From Collinsella sp. (lineage in GTDB: Bacteria; Actinomycetota; Coriobacteriia; Coriobacteriales; Coriobacteriaceae): a stretch of DNA of 25,991 nucleotides. Numbering within the stretch: position 1 is the stretch's first letter; each line of letters begins with the position of its first letter. Below are positions 15,904 through 23,739 of this stretch, in pieces. Where the stretch lies: contig JAGZUC010000032.1 in assembly GCA_018380195.1 (NCBI GenBank), positions 1 to 25,991 of the forward strand, in the 5' to 3' direction. A model generated the notes under the pieces. That model made no database searches. It saw only the letters and a list, made by a program, of their open reading frames with translations, and was not told the origin of the DNA. Position numbers and translations under genes: made by a program.

Positions 15904-15944
15904 AAAAGCCAGTCGAGAATGAAAAATGTAAAAATCTGGCTTTT
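15904..15944. terminator. Terminator-like hairpin in the pilus leader
   Basis: AAAAGCCAG (15904-15912) and CTGGCTTTT (15936-15944) are perfect 9-bp arms with a 23-base AT-rich loop. The A-run and T-run make it look bidirectional. It could be a leader attenuator if transcription starts upstream; if the TAATAAT at 15963 is the -10, it instead insulates the operon. Confidence 0.5.
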
Positions 15945-16057
15945 CGTTGTTTAAACAAAGAGTAATAATATGTATACCGTGCGCGGCAATTATAGGTTGC
16001 GCGCTCAACTTAAATCGTGAAAGAGCAAGATCGCGGTCTCTTGGGGAGGAGACATCG

Positions 16058-19000
16058 ATGAAAGCAAATTCAGAAAACACTAAGCAGCGTAATAAAGCGA
16101 CGCATCGTGTGCTAGCAGGCGTTTTGTGCGGAGCATCCGTACTGAGCCTGGTACTGTCGCTCGTCATGCCCCCGATCTCCCAGGCCATTGCCAACGATGC
16201 CCAGGCGGTTTCTACCGAGGAAACTGTAATGGGGGGGGGTTCTTCAAGTGAGTCTACTGATGTAGACGACACTACCAACGGGGATACCGAAAACCAGAAT
16301 AGCGACGACGCCGAGGGCGACGAGACTGGCGACGGTGCTGCCGAGATGGCCCCGTTGTCTGATGACGCGGAAACTGAGGGTGCTGCGCAGCCCGCGGATG
16401 ATAGTAATAGCGATGAGAATGCGATTGCGCTCGCAAGCGTGAATGCTAACAAAATAGAAGGCGATGTTACTGATAAGTTCAACAACGGCGGAAACTATTG
16501 TCTGACGGGCGACGCTTGGTCGTCCAAACCGATCAATATTAGCCAAAACACCACCATCGACCTTGCATGCTACAAGCTTTATTACAGCAGTGGTAACGAC
16601 AACACCGGCAGGACTGGTTGTACATTTATTACAATTTCATCTGGCGCTACGCTAACTGTCGAAGGTGCGGCGAAAGACTCACCGGTTGAAGATCCCAGTA
16701 GCGCGCCTGGTCAGGCGGCGAAGGTAAATTGGAACGATAGTGCTCCGCAATCACTCACATACTACGTAACTGAAAGTACGAGTACGCCTAACGGTCTTGG
16801 TACTAGCGAAAAGACCTACCAGCACACTGTTACCAATTTCGGCGCTATCGTTGCGTGCAAAGAGGGCTATGTAAATCAAGTCATTTCTGTTGGGGAAGGC
16901 TGCACGCTTAACCTCAGCGGAGGCATGATCACAACGCCTCGTACCCTGGGCAACGACGGTCACGTTATTTTCTCTCAAGGCACTGTCAATATTTCTGGCG
17001 GCTATGTCACCAACGGTAACGGCGGCGGCTGGGGTGGTGGCCTGTGCGTGACGGGCACAAATGCCAAGTTCAACATGACCGGCGGCGTAATCGCGGCAAA
17101 CAAGGCAGCATCTGGCGGCGGCATCTATGCTGACCAGGGCGCCACGCTGAATCTATCCGGTGGTGTCATCTCGGGTAACGCTACGTATGAGGATCTCTAT
17201 AACGACATCGACAATCCCAATAATGGCTATGGCGGCGGTGTCTTTACCAAAAATGCTGACGTTACAATCAAAGGAACGGCAAACATTACCAACAATCGCG
17301 TCGACTCCTATATCACTACGAAATACAACAACGGTCTGCTCGGCGGGGGCGGTATTGCTTCTGTCAATGGCGGCAAACTGACCATGGCGGGCGGCTCCGT
17401 TACTGCCAATTACTCCCATGAGGCCGGCGGCGGTATCTACGCTGGTTTTCACAATCAACCGATCACCACGTTCTCCATGACTGGCGGCTTTATAGCGGGC
17501 AATATGTCCGACAATGCCGAGGGCGGTGGTCTCCGTATTTCTAGCGGTACTACCGGCGTTATTGAGGCAGCAAGTGCGCCCAACAAGGTTTACATCACCA
17601 ACAACAAGACCATGACGGGCAGCACTACCGGTCGCGGGGGCGACTGGGGCGGCGGCGGCATCTTTATCCAGCAGGGCGGCAAGCTCAATATCGTAAAGAC
17701 GTTGATCACCAACAATGTGGCCGGCGGCTGGGGTGGCGGCGTTGGTGCTTGCCCTACGGGCGAGACGATTGTCTCTCACTCAAATGGTGCTGCAATCTAC
17801 AACAATGCGGATCACGGTGAGAACTTCTCTGCCGGTGGTCATGAAAAGAATTTGGACAAAAATACTAATTACATTACCCCAACCTTCAAAGAAGAGGGTC
17901 ATAAGGATTTCTTCTTGGTACGCAAGGACGACAGCCAAAATACGGTTGCGGTCGTTCTTGGCAAGATGCTCGGCGGTGGCTCGGCTGGCTGGAAGGGCAC
18001 TTGCGATCGTGAGAAGATAACCATCGATGCCAATGGCGGCGCCGAGGCTAAGTATATGTTCGGTCTTGAGGCTCATCCCTCCCCAGATGCAGTAAATAAA
18101 GCGCAAACAGCGGCTACGACCATCATCAGTGGTAACTACTCCTACACCCACGGTGGCGGCATCATGACCAACGGCGATCTTGTCGTCGGTAAGGTCGACG
18201 AGCCTCTGAACGCGTACCCTGCAATCAAGGTCAAGGCAAATAAGGTCCTTTTGAAGGACGGCAAAGTGCAAGGCCTCTCGGGTCATGACTATCAGTTCAA
18301 GCTGTTGGGCAAAGCCGACGGTTCAGGTGGGGAGCCGTATTGGAATACGAACGGCACGCTCAACGCAAACGGCTGCGACGCGACGCCGGAGGTTACCGTT
18401 AATGACGAGGGAGAGATTGTCATTGATACGGCTGCGAACTTCCAATCGGGCAATTACGACCTCTATCTTGTCGAAGTTCCTATCGATGAAAAAGGCACGA
18501 CCTTTGATAAGACCATTTACAAAATACATGTAGAGGTCGGCACGAGCCCCGTTGATACGACCGATTTTTTGGGAGTTAAGATCAATCGTTATGCGGTCGA
18601 TGCGAGTACTTCCAAAGTATTCGTTAAAAAGGAAGGCAAAGCAGACTTCACCGAGTGTCAACCTGGCTTCTATAGATGGGGTGAGGATTCGAACGATAAG
18701 ACCATCTCGACCGTAAATATCGGCGACGGCTCCAACCCTGCGTTTAAAAATGAGCTCCCGCCCTACCAGGCCTCGGGCACTTGGACACCTCAGGTGACCA
18801 AGAAGGTCGATGGCGGCGAGATGAAGAAGTTCAAGTTCAAGTTGTATGCTGAGAATACCGACAACACGGAGAAAACTTTTCAGCCCATATATACATATAC
18901 TTCTGGGTCAGAAAACCCTCAGACAGTAAAGTTCAATCCGGTACAAATCGGCCCACTAGGCGTTGATGAGCTCGATAGCAATCAGCAGGCGAAGTTCACC

Positions 19001-19339
19001 TACTACATCCGTGAATGCCCCGTCGACGGGAACGAAGGCACCGAGCACGAAGGCTACAAGAACGACACAAAGACTTTCAAGGTCGTGGTGACGGCAAAGG
19101 ATGACGGCAAAGGACATCTGACCTGCACGCCGGCCTATTACGAGGTCGACGCCAACGGCGCGGAAACCAAGACCGACACCCCCACCTTCACCAACACCTA
19201 CTCCACCTCTTTGCCCCTTTCTGGTATGTCGGGCGTCACTCTGACGTACCTTGTCGGCGCGGCGGTGCTTTGCGCTGCTGCAGCCTGGATGCACATTCGT
19301 CGCAAGGCGAATGCGAAGGGAGGTGAGCGTCGTGAATAA
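16058..19339 (+). CDS. Sortase-anchored pilus tip adhesin with beta-helix and FctA-like domains
   Basis: This 1093-residue surface protein has an N-terminal signal peptide (1 to about 45), an acidic Ser/Asp/Glu-rich stretch (50-130), and a Gly-rich parallel beta-helix region (about 270-700) with repeated units such as GGGIYADQGATLNLSGG and GGKLTMAGGSVTANY. Two Spy0128/FctA-like pilin isopeptide domains follow (about 716-905 and 908-1050). It ends with the sorting motif LPLSG (1052-1056), a membrane helix and a basic tail. First position and large size suggest the pilus-tip adhesin. The ATG 16058 follows GGGGAGGA. A run of nine G (16231-16239, codons 58-61) lies early in the frame; gain or loss of one G stops translation within a dozen codons. 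The ligand is unknown. Confidence 0.92.
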   Translation: MKANSENTKQRNKATHRVLAGVLCGASVLSLVLSLVMPPISQAIANDAQAVSTEETVMGGGSSSESTDVDDTTNGDTENQNSDDAEGDETGDGAAEMAPLSDDAETEGAAQPADDSNSDENAIALASVNANKIEGDVTDKFNNGGNYCLTGDAWSSKPINISQNTTIDLACYKLYYSSGNDNTGRTGCTFITISSGATLTVEGAAKDSPVEDPSSAPGQAAKVNWNDSAPQSLTYYVTESTSTPNGLGTSEKTYQHTVTNFGAIVACKEGYVNQVISVGEGCTLNLSGGMITTPRTLGNDGHVIFSQGTVNISGGYVTNGNGGGWGGGLCVTGTNAKFNMTGGVIAANKAASGGGIYADQGATLNLSGGVISGNATYEDLYNDIDNPNNGYGGGVFTKNADVTIKGTANITNNRVDSYITTKYNNGLLGGGGIASVNGGKLTMAGGSVTANYSHEAGGGIYAGFHNQPITTFSMTGGFIAGNMSDNAEGGGLRISSGTTGVIEAASAPNKVYITNNKTMTGSTTGRGGDWGGGGIFIQQGGKLNIVKTLITNNVAGGWGGGVGACPTGETIVSHSNGAAIYNNADHGENFSAGGHEKNLDKNTNYITPTFKEEGHKDFFLVRKDDSQNTVAVVLGKMLGGGSAGWKGTCDREKITIDANGGAEAKYMFGLEAHPSPDAVNKAQTAATTIISGNYSYTHGGGIMTNGDLVVGKVDEPLNAYPAIKVKANKVLLKDGKVQGLSGHDYQFKLLGKADGSGGEPYWNTNGTLNANGCDATPEVTVNDEGEIVIDTAANFQSGNYDLYLVEVPIDEKGTTFDKTIYKIHVEVGTSPVDTTDFLGVKINRYAVDASTSKVFVKKEGKADFTECQPGFYRWGEDSNDKTISTVNIGDGSNPAFKNELPPYQASGTWTPQVTKKVDGGEMKKFKFKLYAENTDNTEKTFQPIYTYTSGSENPQTVKFNPVQIGPLGVDELDSNQQAKFTYYIRECPVDGNEGTEHEGYKNDTKTFKVVVTAKDDGKGHLTCTPAYYEVDANGAETKTDTPTFTNTYSTSLPLSGMSGVTLTYLVGAAVLCAAAAWMHIRRKANAKGGERRE
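16231..16239 (+). repeat. Poly-G tract (G9) in the adhesin coding region
   Basis: Nine consecutive G in codons 58-61 read in frame as Met-Gly-Gly-Gly. With one extra G the frame reaches TGA at the seventh codon after the Met; with one fewer it reaches TAG at the eleventh. This is the classical layout of a slipped-strand contingency locus. Confidence 0.85.
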
Positions 19340-20999
19340 GAAAGTTTGCTCCTTCCCGATCTTGTTTGCGCTGCTTGCCCTCCTGATCGGCACCTGCGCG
19401 GTTGTGTTCCCCGCATCCGCGCAGGCCGCGCCGACCTCGACCGGTTCCATCACGGTGAGCGGCACCGTGGCGCGCAGCTACGACGCCTACCAGATCTTTA
19501 GCGCCAACGTCGTCGACGGCGACAGCGACGCCAAGACCGCCACTGACCTCGCCTGGGCAAGCGACGCCGCACGCGATGCCGTGTTGCCTGTGCTGCACAG
19601 CGCCGGCATGTCCAATTCCCAGACCACCGCGCAGGAAGCTGCCGAGTGGCTCGACACCGATTCCCACCTTACGAGCGCGCTGAGCGCACAGCTCGCTCGT
19701 TCCCTCCAGAGCTCTGGCGCCGTGTCCGTGGCCCTCAACGCGGGCACGACGGCCGAGCTGCCCTGCGGCTACTGGCTCATCGTCGCCGACGACGACTCCA
19801 TCGCTCAGGGCGAGGCCGGCACCGCGCCGATCATGGCCCTGGTCGGCGGCAGCGCCGTCACCGTCAAACCCAAGGCCGCGACCCCCAAGGTGGCCAAGCA
19901 CGTGCTGGAGGACAGCACCGCCGCCTGGGGCAAGGCCGCCGACGCCACGGTCGCCGACGACCTGTACTGGCGCCTCTCGGCCACGGTCCCGGCGGGGCTC
20001 ACGGCCTACGACACCTATACGGTGCAGTTCGTCGACACCATGAGCGCGGGGCTCGACCCCTCCAAGGTGGCCGCGAGCATGCATGTATACGTGGCGGCGG
20101 GCGCGGACGGCGGATTCGACGCCGTCTCGACCGGCAAGGACGGACGCGCCGGCGCCGAGCCCGCCAAGGGCTGGACTGACATCACGGCCCAGTGCGTCAC
20201 CAAGGTGGCCGCGGACGGAACCTTCACCGTGCGCACCGACGACCTGATTGCCGCGCTCGGCGGGGCCGACGCCTTCACCGCGGGCGCCCGCGTGGTTGCC
20301 GTGTACAACGCGCCGCTCAACAGCGCATGTAACCACGGCATCGCCAAGGGCAACCCCAACGAGGTCTACCTGCGCTACCCGCGTTCTCCCTTCGCCGACC
20401 AGTCCGGCGACGCCGGCTTCACCCGCACGCCGAGCGACGATGCGTGCGCCTACACCTGGGATCTCGCGCTCACCAAGCGCGGCAGCGACGGCGACAAGCC
20501 GCTTGCTGGGGCGGTCCTGAGCATCGCCGACGACCGCGGTCGCACGCTGGCGGCCGATGGCACGTGGGATGCGGAGGGCAAGGCCACCGTCACCACGGGC
20601 GAGGACGGCCGCGTGACCGTCTCGGGCGTGGACTCGGGCAAGCTGGAGGTCCGCGAGCTCAAGGCGCCCAAGGGCTACACCGCCTTTGAGGGCGCGCGCT
20701 CCGTGACGGTCAAGGCCGAGGGCCTGGACGTCGATCAGGTGGCCGCCGCCAAGCCCAAGCTCACCATCACCGCCGAGTCGCCCCTGCGCGCCGACAGCGC
20801 GGACGGGTCGACGGGCAGCCTGGAGGCGTCGCTCATCAACACGCCCACCGGCACGCCCCCTAGCACTATCACCGGAGGCTTTATGCCCTCGACAGGCGAT
20901 ATGGCAATGTACGCCGCGGCCGCCGCAGCGGTCGCCGGAGCTGCACTCCTCGTGGTCGCGCTCCTGATCAAGCGGGGAGGCGGCAACCATGCAGAGTAG
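19332..20999 (+). CDS. Sortase-dependent pilin (SpaA/FimA-like, Cna-B domain), GC-rich paralogue
   Basis: This 555-residue protein has a signal peptide (1-33, ending AQA-AP), an N-terminal pilin D1-like domain, a middle isopeptide-type domain starting after VKPKAATPKVAKHV (a candidate pilin-motif lysine region), a Cna-B domain (about 375-460) with the E-box-like VRELKAPKGY, and the sorting motif MPSTG (518-522), followed by a membrane helix and short tail. It is clearly paralogous to the next gene (GYWLxV, AGxAPI and the following segments align) but far richer in GC. The GTG start at 19332 follows GGGAGGTG and overlaps the previous stop by 8 bases, so translation is coupled. It could be the basal/minor or a shaft pilin. 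Confidence 0.9.
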   Translation: MNKKVCSFPILFALLALLIGTCAVVFPASAQAAPTSTGSITVSGTVARSYDAYQIFSANVVDGDSDAKTATDLAWASDAARDAVLPVLHSAGMSNSQTTAQEAAEWLDTDSHLTSALSAQLARSLQSSGAVSVALNAGTTAELPCGYWLIVADDDSIAQGEAGTAPIMALVGGSAVTVKPKAATPKVAKHVLEDSTAAWGKAADATVADDLYWRLSATVPAGLTAYDTYTVQFVDTMSAGLDPSKVAASMHVYVAAGADGGFDAVSTGKDGRAGAEPAKGWTDITAQCVTKVAADGTFTVRTDDLIAALGGADAFTAGARVVAVYNAPLNSACNHGIAKGNPNEVYLRYPRSPFADQSGDAGFTRTPSDDACAYTWDLALTKRGSDGDKPLAGAVLSIADDRGRTLAADGTWDAEGKATVTTGEDGRVTVSGVDSGKLEVRELKAPKGYTAFEGARSVTVKAEGLDVDQVAAAKPKLTITAESPLRADSADGSTGSLEASLINTPTGTPPSTITGGFMPSTGDMAMYAAAAAAVAGAALLVVALLIKRGGGNHAE

Positions 21000-21005
21000 C
21001 CAATG

Positions 21006-21024
21006 GCCCCACAGAGAGCGGGGC
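21006..21024 (+). other. Short hairpin between the two pilin genes
   Basis: GCCCC (21006-21010) and GGGGC (21020-21024) form a 5-bp stem without a T-run in the 108-base gap. It is too weak to be a good terminator but could be a processing or stabilising site that sets the ratio of the two pilins. Confidence 0.3.
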
Positions 21025-21107
21025 GAGACATAACCAAGCAGATGCTTAGACACAGACAGATGGTTTTAGATCAAATGGACTTCAAGCAGAAAGCAGAGGA
21101 AAAGAAG

Positions 21108-22748
21108 ATGAGTATGAGCAAGAACATCGCCCGCCTGGCAGTAACAGCAGGCCTCACGGCAGCGCTGAGCTTCGGTGGAGTCATGGCCCCGGTGACCATG
21201 GCGTTTGCTGAGGGTACGGCGAATGGCTCGGTGACCATTACGAACGCGAATGGGAACGAGACTAATTTCAATGGCTATAAGATCTTCGATGCCAATGTGG
21301 TAAAGGACGAGAATGGCCAGACGCTTGTGAGCAATATCACATGGGCGAACGGCAAGGTTGAAACTGCTGTTACGGAAGAGATTAAAAAAATAGATCCTAA
21401 CGCCAGTATTGCAACCGCTCAGGATGCTGCTGACTGGATTAAGACGTACGTGACAGGCACCAATGAAACGACTAGCGTGAAGTCTGGCTCTGCTGCATAT
21501 AAGATTGCAGCGGCTGTGGCCGCGGTGACTGGTCTGGATGATTCAAGTGATTACGCAACTACTTCGAAGGGCGCTGCTAACAACCTTTCACACGGCTACT
21601 GGCTCTTTGTGACTGACGCTGCTACCGTCACAGGTGTTGAAGCCGGTGCCGCTCCTATCTTCACTGTTGTTGGCGATGAAGCGATCAATATTTTCGAGAA
21701 GACCAGCATTCCCACGGTCGATAAGGAGGTCTTCGAGGGCGGTAACTGGGGAAAGGTGAGTGACTCGTATATTGGCGAGGAGGTCGAATATAAACTGACT
21801 GGCTCTGTTGCTAGCAACATCGACACCTTTACCAAGTACGAATATACGTTCCAGGACCATCTTTCTGTTGGTTTGGAGGCTGACAGGGACTCCGTTAAGG
21901 TGACAATTAACGGCACTGATATCCAGCCTACAAAAGTAGACCTTGCGGAGACTGTGGACGCTTCTGGAGACCCTACTGGTGGTCATGACCTGTCGATTTC
22001 CTTCACTGACCTCAAGGCTGCTGCAAAAGCTGCAGGTGTGACGCTTAAGGGTAACTCCAAGGTCGTTGTAACATACAAGGCAAAGCTGACCGAAAAGGCT
22101 GAATACACGGCCGTCGGCAACACCAATGATGTCAAGCTTGTCTATTCTAATAACCCCATGGTTGACGGTACTGGCACGTCCACGTCGAAGCGAGTTACCG
22201 ACCATGTCTTCCGCCTGGATGTGACCAAGGTCGATAAGGACGAACAGAGCCGTAAGCTCGAGGCTACCTTCCAAGTCAAAATGACCCATGAGGGAAATAA
22301 GAAGCTTACGCAGGAGAAGTGGTTGACCCAAGAAGGCGGTCTCACCGAAGACGGGGCAAGCGCAGGAAAATTCAAGACCGACAAGGATAACGGAGAGATT
22401 TATATCCCCGGCCTTGTTGCGGGAACGTATGAGATTACCGAATGCGAAACTCCCGCCGGTTACAATACCCTTGCTCCGTTTACCATTACGGTGAAACCGG
22501 CGTATAACGATGACGGTAGCCTGAAGAAACTCGATGTAACGCCCAGCAATACCGAAATGGTCATCCCCGGTACTGCAACTGACGCGACAATTCCCGTCAC
22601 CATCAAGAACAAGAAGGGCTCTGGCCTCCCGCTGACCGGTCTCAACGGCGTGACCTTCACTTGGATCGCTGGTGGCGCGGTGCTGTGCATCGGCGTGGCG
22701 CACCTCATCCGCAGCCGTAAGCAGGCTGAGGAGTCCGAGCAGGAGTAA
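21108..22748 (+). CDS. Sortase-dependent backbone pilin (SpaA/FimA-like, Cna-B domain)
   Basis: This 546-residue protein has a signal peptide (1-34, ending AFA), a D1-like N-terminal domain (NGYKIFDANVV), a middle isopeptide domain after INIFEKTSIPTVDKEVFE (candidate pilin-motif lysine), a Cna-B domain (about 365-460) with E-box YEITECETPAGY, and the sorting motif LPLTG (507-511), a membrane helix and a charged tail. Domain order and the LPLTG signal suit the major shaft pilin polymerised by a class C sortase. The ATG 21108 follows AGAGGA; a second in-frame ATG at 21114 is possible. An A7 tract (21384-21390) lies in codons 93-95. A strong terminator at 22850 ends the operon. The shaft assignment is inference. 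Confidence 0.9.
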   Translation: MSMSKNIARLAVTAGLTAALSFGGVMAPVTMAFAEGTANGSVTITNANGNETNFNGYKIFDANVVKDENGQTLVSNITWANGKVETAVTEEIKKIDPNASIATAQDAADWIKTYVTGTNETTSVKSGSAAYKIAAAVAAVTGLDDSSDYATTSKGAANNLSHGYWLFVTDAATVTGVEAGAAPIFTVVGDEAINIFEKTSIPTVDKEVFEGGNWGKVSDSYIGEEVEYKLTGSVASNIDTFTKYEYTFQDHLSVGLEADRDSVKVTINGTDIQPTKVDLAETVDASGDPTGGHDLSISFTDLKAAAKAAGVTLKGNSKVVVTYKAKLTEKAEYTAVGNTNDVKLVYSNNPMVDGTGTSTSKRVTDHVFRLDVTKVDKDEQSRKLEATFQVKMTHEGNKKLTQEKWLTQEGGLTEDGASAGKFKTDKDNGEIYIPGLVAGTYEITECETPAGYNTLAPFTITVKPAYNDDGSLKKLDVTPSNTEMVIPGTATDATIPVTIKNKKGSGLPLTGLNGVTFTWIAGGAVLCIGVAHLIRSRKQAEESEQE

Positions 22749-22849
22749 CGCTCGCTCACCCATCCCCTTGGCAGGTGGGATGTGATGGCCATGAGACTTG
22801 CGGACACTTTTCTCGTCCATCGATGTTCTTGCTTTGCCATTCTCTTTTC

Positions 22850-22888
22850 GGGGCAGACTCCACACTGGAGTTTGCCCCGTTCTTTTTG
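22850..22888 (+). terminator. Terminator of the pilus operon
   Basis: GGGGCAGACTCC / GGAGTTTGCCCC form a 12-bp stem (one G-U pair) with a 5-base loop, then GTTCTTTTT. It lies 100 bases after the last pilin stop. Confidence 0.88.
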
Positions 22889-22927
22889 GACAACACAGGC
22901 AGCCTCCACCGTCCGATGCGGACTCAT

Positions 22928-23031
22928 CCGTCATCGCGTATTTTGACTCGTATGAGGTTCGGTTTAAGGTCCGTAGGCGCACGCTCGGTGCGGACGGTGG
23001 AAGGCATTTGCGCCGCAACAAGCGCAAATAA
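22928..23031 (+). pseudogene. Truncated copy of the small basic membrane protein gene
   Basis: The reading frame here (SSVIAYFDSYEVRFKVRRR ... RNKRK, stop at 23029-23031) is about 80 percent identical to the C-terminal 35 residues of the intact copy at 23362-23511. The N-terminal part, start codon and ribosome site are missing. Homology begins abruptly near 22928, just after the pilus terminator. The frame stays open upstream to 22798, but that stretch runs through the terminator and has no ribosome site. It is best read as a start-less remnant of a duplication, or as the join point of a rearrangement. Confidence 0.7.
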
Positions 23032-23033
23032 GA

Positions 23034-23061
23034 ATGCCCGGGGTTAGAGGCCCGGGCATTT
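23034..23061 (+). terminator. Terminator after the truncated small gene
   Basis: ATGCCCGGG / CCCGGGCAT with an 8-base loop, 3 bases after the stop. The same position in unit 2 has a different but equally well paired stem. Confidence 0.7.
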
Positions 23062-23244
23062 AACAAAAGCTGAAAACTAGGCCGCCCGCGCTCTCAATCA
23101 TTTACGCGGGATGCGTCGTTTCCTGTAGCTATTGTATCCCGAATCGCCCCGCCGATTCGGGACATTTTGAAAACGCAAACACGTCGGGCAAACTCGGACG
23201 ACGCGGCCAGGTTCCGCCGTTCGAGGGATCGTGTGTGTAACTAT

Positions 23245-23258
23245 CGAACAAATGTTTG
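23245..23258 (+). promoter_or_regulatory. LexA/DinR-type SOS box
   Basis: CGAACAAATGTTTG matches the Gram-positive LexA (Cheo) consensus CGAACRNRYGTTYG at every fixed position. It lies 104 bases before the small gene at 23362, inside the 330-base gap from 23032 that otherwise holds the end of duplication unit 1. Possible -10 elements are TAACTA (23238) directly before it or TAAAAA (23259) directly after it; either would be blocked by a bound repressor. Confidence 0.7.
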
Positions 23259-23361
23259 TAAAAATCGCGTTCACCAGGCGCAGGCGCGTCCGCTCGCAGT
23301 AAAATACCCTTGCGACGCATCCCGTGCGCGGGCGGCCGACGACTCGATCGGAGGTCCCCAA

Positions 23362-23511
23362 ATGCTGAAATTCCTTAACGTGCTCGCCGCCCTTGCAGCG
23401 GTGGGCTCGTTCGTCATCGCGTTTTTTGACTCGTATGAGGTTCGGTTTAAGGTCCGTAGGCGCACGCGCGGTGCGGACGGTTCTCGGCGTTTGCGCCGCA
23501 AGCGCAAATAA
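23362..23511 (+). CDS. Small basic single-pass membrane protein, probably SOS-induced
   Basis: This 49-residue protein has one hydrophobic segment (about residues 3-22, KFLNVLAALAAVGSFVIAFF) followed by a strongly basic tail with 13 Arg/Lys in the last 27 residues. I do not recognise its family. The start ATG 23362 is supported by CGGAGG 8 bases upstream, and a terminator hairpin follows the stop at once, so it is a stand-alone small gene. A LexA-type box lies 104 bases upstream. Small single-pass proteins under LexA control in other bacteria (for example SidA of Caulobacter) block division after DNA damage; a similar role is only a hypothesis. A second copy lacking its N-terminus lies at 22928. 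Confidence 0.75.
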   Translation: MLKFLNVLAALAAVGSFVIAFFDSYEVRFKVRRRTRGADGSRRLRRKRK

Positions 23512-23663
23512 GAACGGCCGGGGTTGCAGCCCGGCCGTTTAACACGTTAGAAAACTAGGCTGCCCGCGCTCCTTAACACTTACGCGGGATGCGTCGTTTT
23601 CTATAAACATTGTATCCCGAATCTTTCTGTTGATCCGAGATATTTTGAAAACTCAAATACGGG
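23411..23663. repeat. Direct duplication, unit 2
   Basis: This is the second copy of the unit at 22928-23183, covering the C-terminal two thirds of the small gene, its terminator and the conserved downstream stretch up to ACTCAAATACG. Divergence is spread along the unit, so the duplication is not recent. Confidence 0.85.
23514..23540 (+). terminator. Terminator after the small membrane protein gene
   Basis: ACGGCCGGG / CCCGGCCGT with a 7-base loop and a TT tail, 3 bases after the stop. Confidence 0.75.
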
Positions 23664-23703
23664 CCTATGCCTGATAGAAATCTCGTTATTTCCTAAAATT
23701 ATG

Positions 23704-23726
23704 TATAATTCCAATATTAACTGGAA
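23704..23726 (+). promoter_or_regulatory. Promoter with operator-like dyad before the regulator gene
   Basis: A perfect TATAAT (23704-23709) is overlapped by the inverted repeat TTCCA (23709-23713) / TGGAA (23722-23726), which would cover the start of transcription. No good -35 is visible. The placement suggests autoregulation by the downstream winged-helix protein. Confidence 0.5.
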
Positions 23727-23739
23727 CTAAGCGAAAAAG

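Larger units (their letters stand above)
22928..23183. repeat. Direct duplication, unit 1 (about 255 bp)
   Basis: The unit holds the truncated small gene, a terminator hairpin and about 120 bases of conserved downstream sequence (AAAACTAGGC, ACGCGGGATGCGTCGTTT, TTGTATCCCGAATC, ATTTTGAAAAC). It aligns to 23411-23663 at an offset of 480-483 bases. Within unit 1, TCCCGAATCG / CGATTCGGGA (23137-23146, 23153-23162) is a perfect hairpin that is partly degraded in unit 2. Confidence 0.85.

Noticed and set aside
15947..16057. N-terminal extension of the adhesin from TTG 15947
   Set aside because: No ribosome site at 15947, a terminator-like hairpin directly before it, and a proper signal peptide starting at ATG 16058 behind GGGGAGGA.
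19236..21053. Long minus-strand open frame (605 codons) opposite the GC-rich pilin
   Set aside because: It is the mirror of a high-GC gene, is full of Arg/Gly/His low-complexity sequence, and has no ribosome site. The plus-strand frame has signal peptide, Cna-B and sorting motif.
21588..23066. Minus-strand 492-codon frame across the last pilin and the terminator
   Set aside because: It crosses a strong terminator and the pilin in antisense, with no ribosome site and no recognisable domain.
23098..23140. Minus-strand peptide GYN(S/V)YRKRRIPRK conserved in both duplication units
   Set aside because: The stretch is short and nucleotide conservation of the duplicated unit explains it; another frame over the same bases is equally conserved and neither has a consistent start.
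23032..23361. Possible tRNA or structured RNA gene in the small-gene gap
   Set aside because: No cloverleaf or T-loop (GTTCRA) arrangement was found; the hairpins are better explained as a terminator and a dyad.
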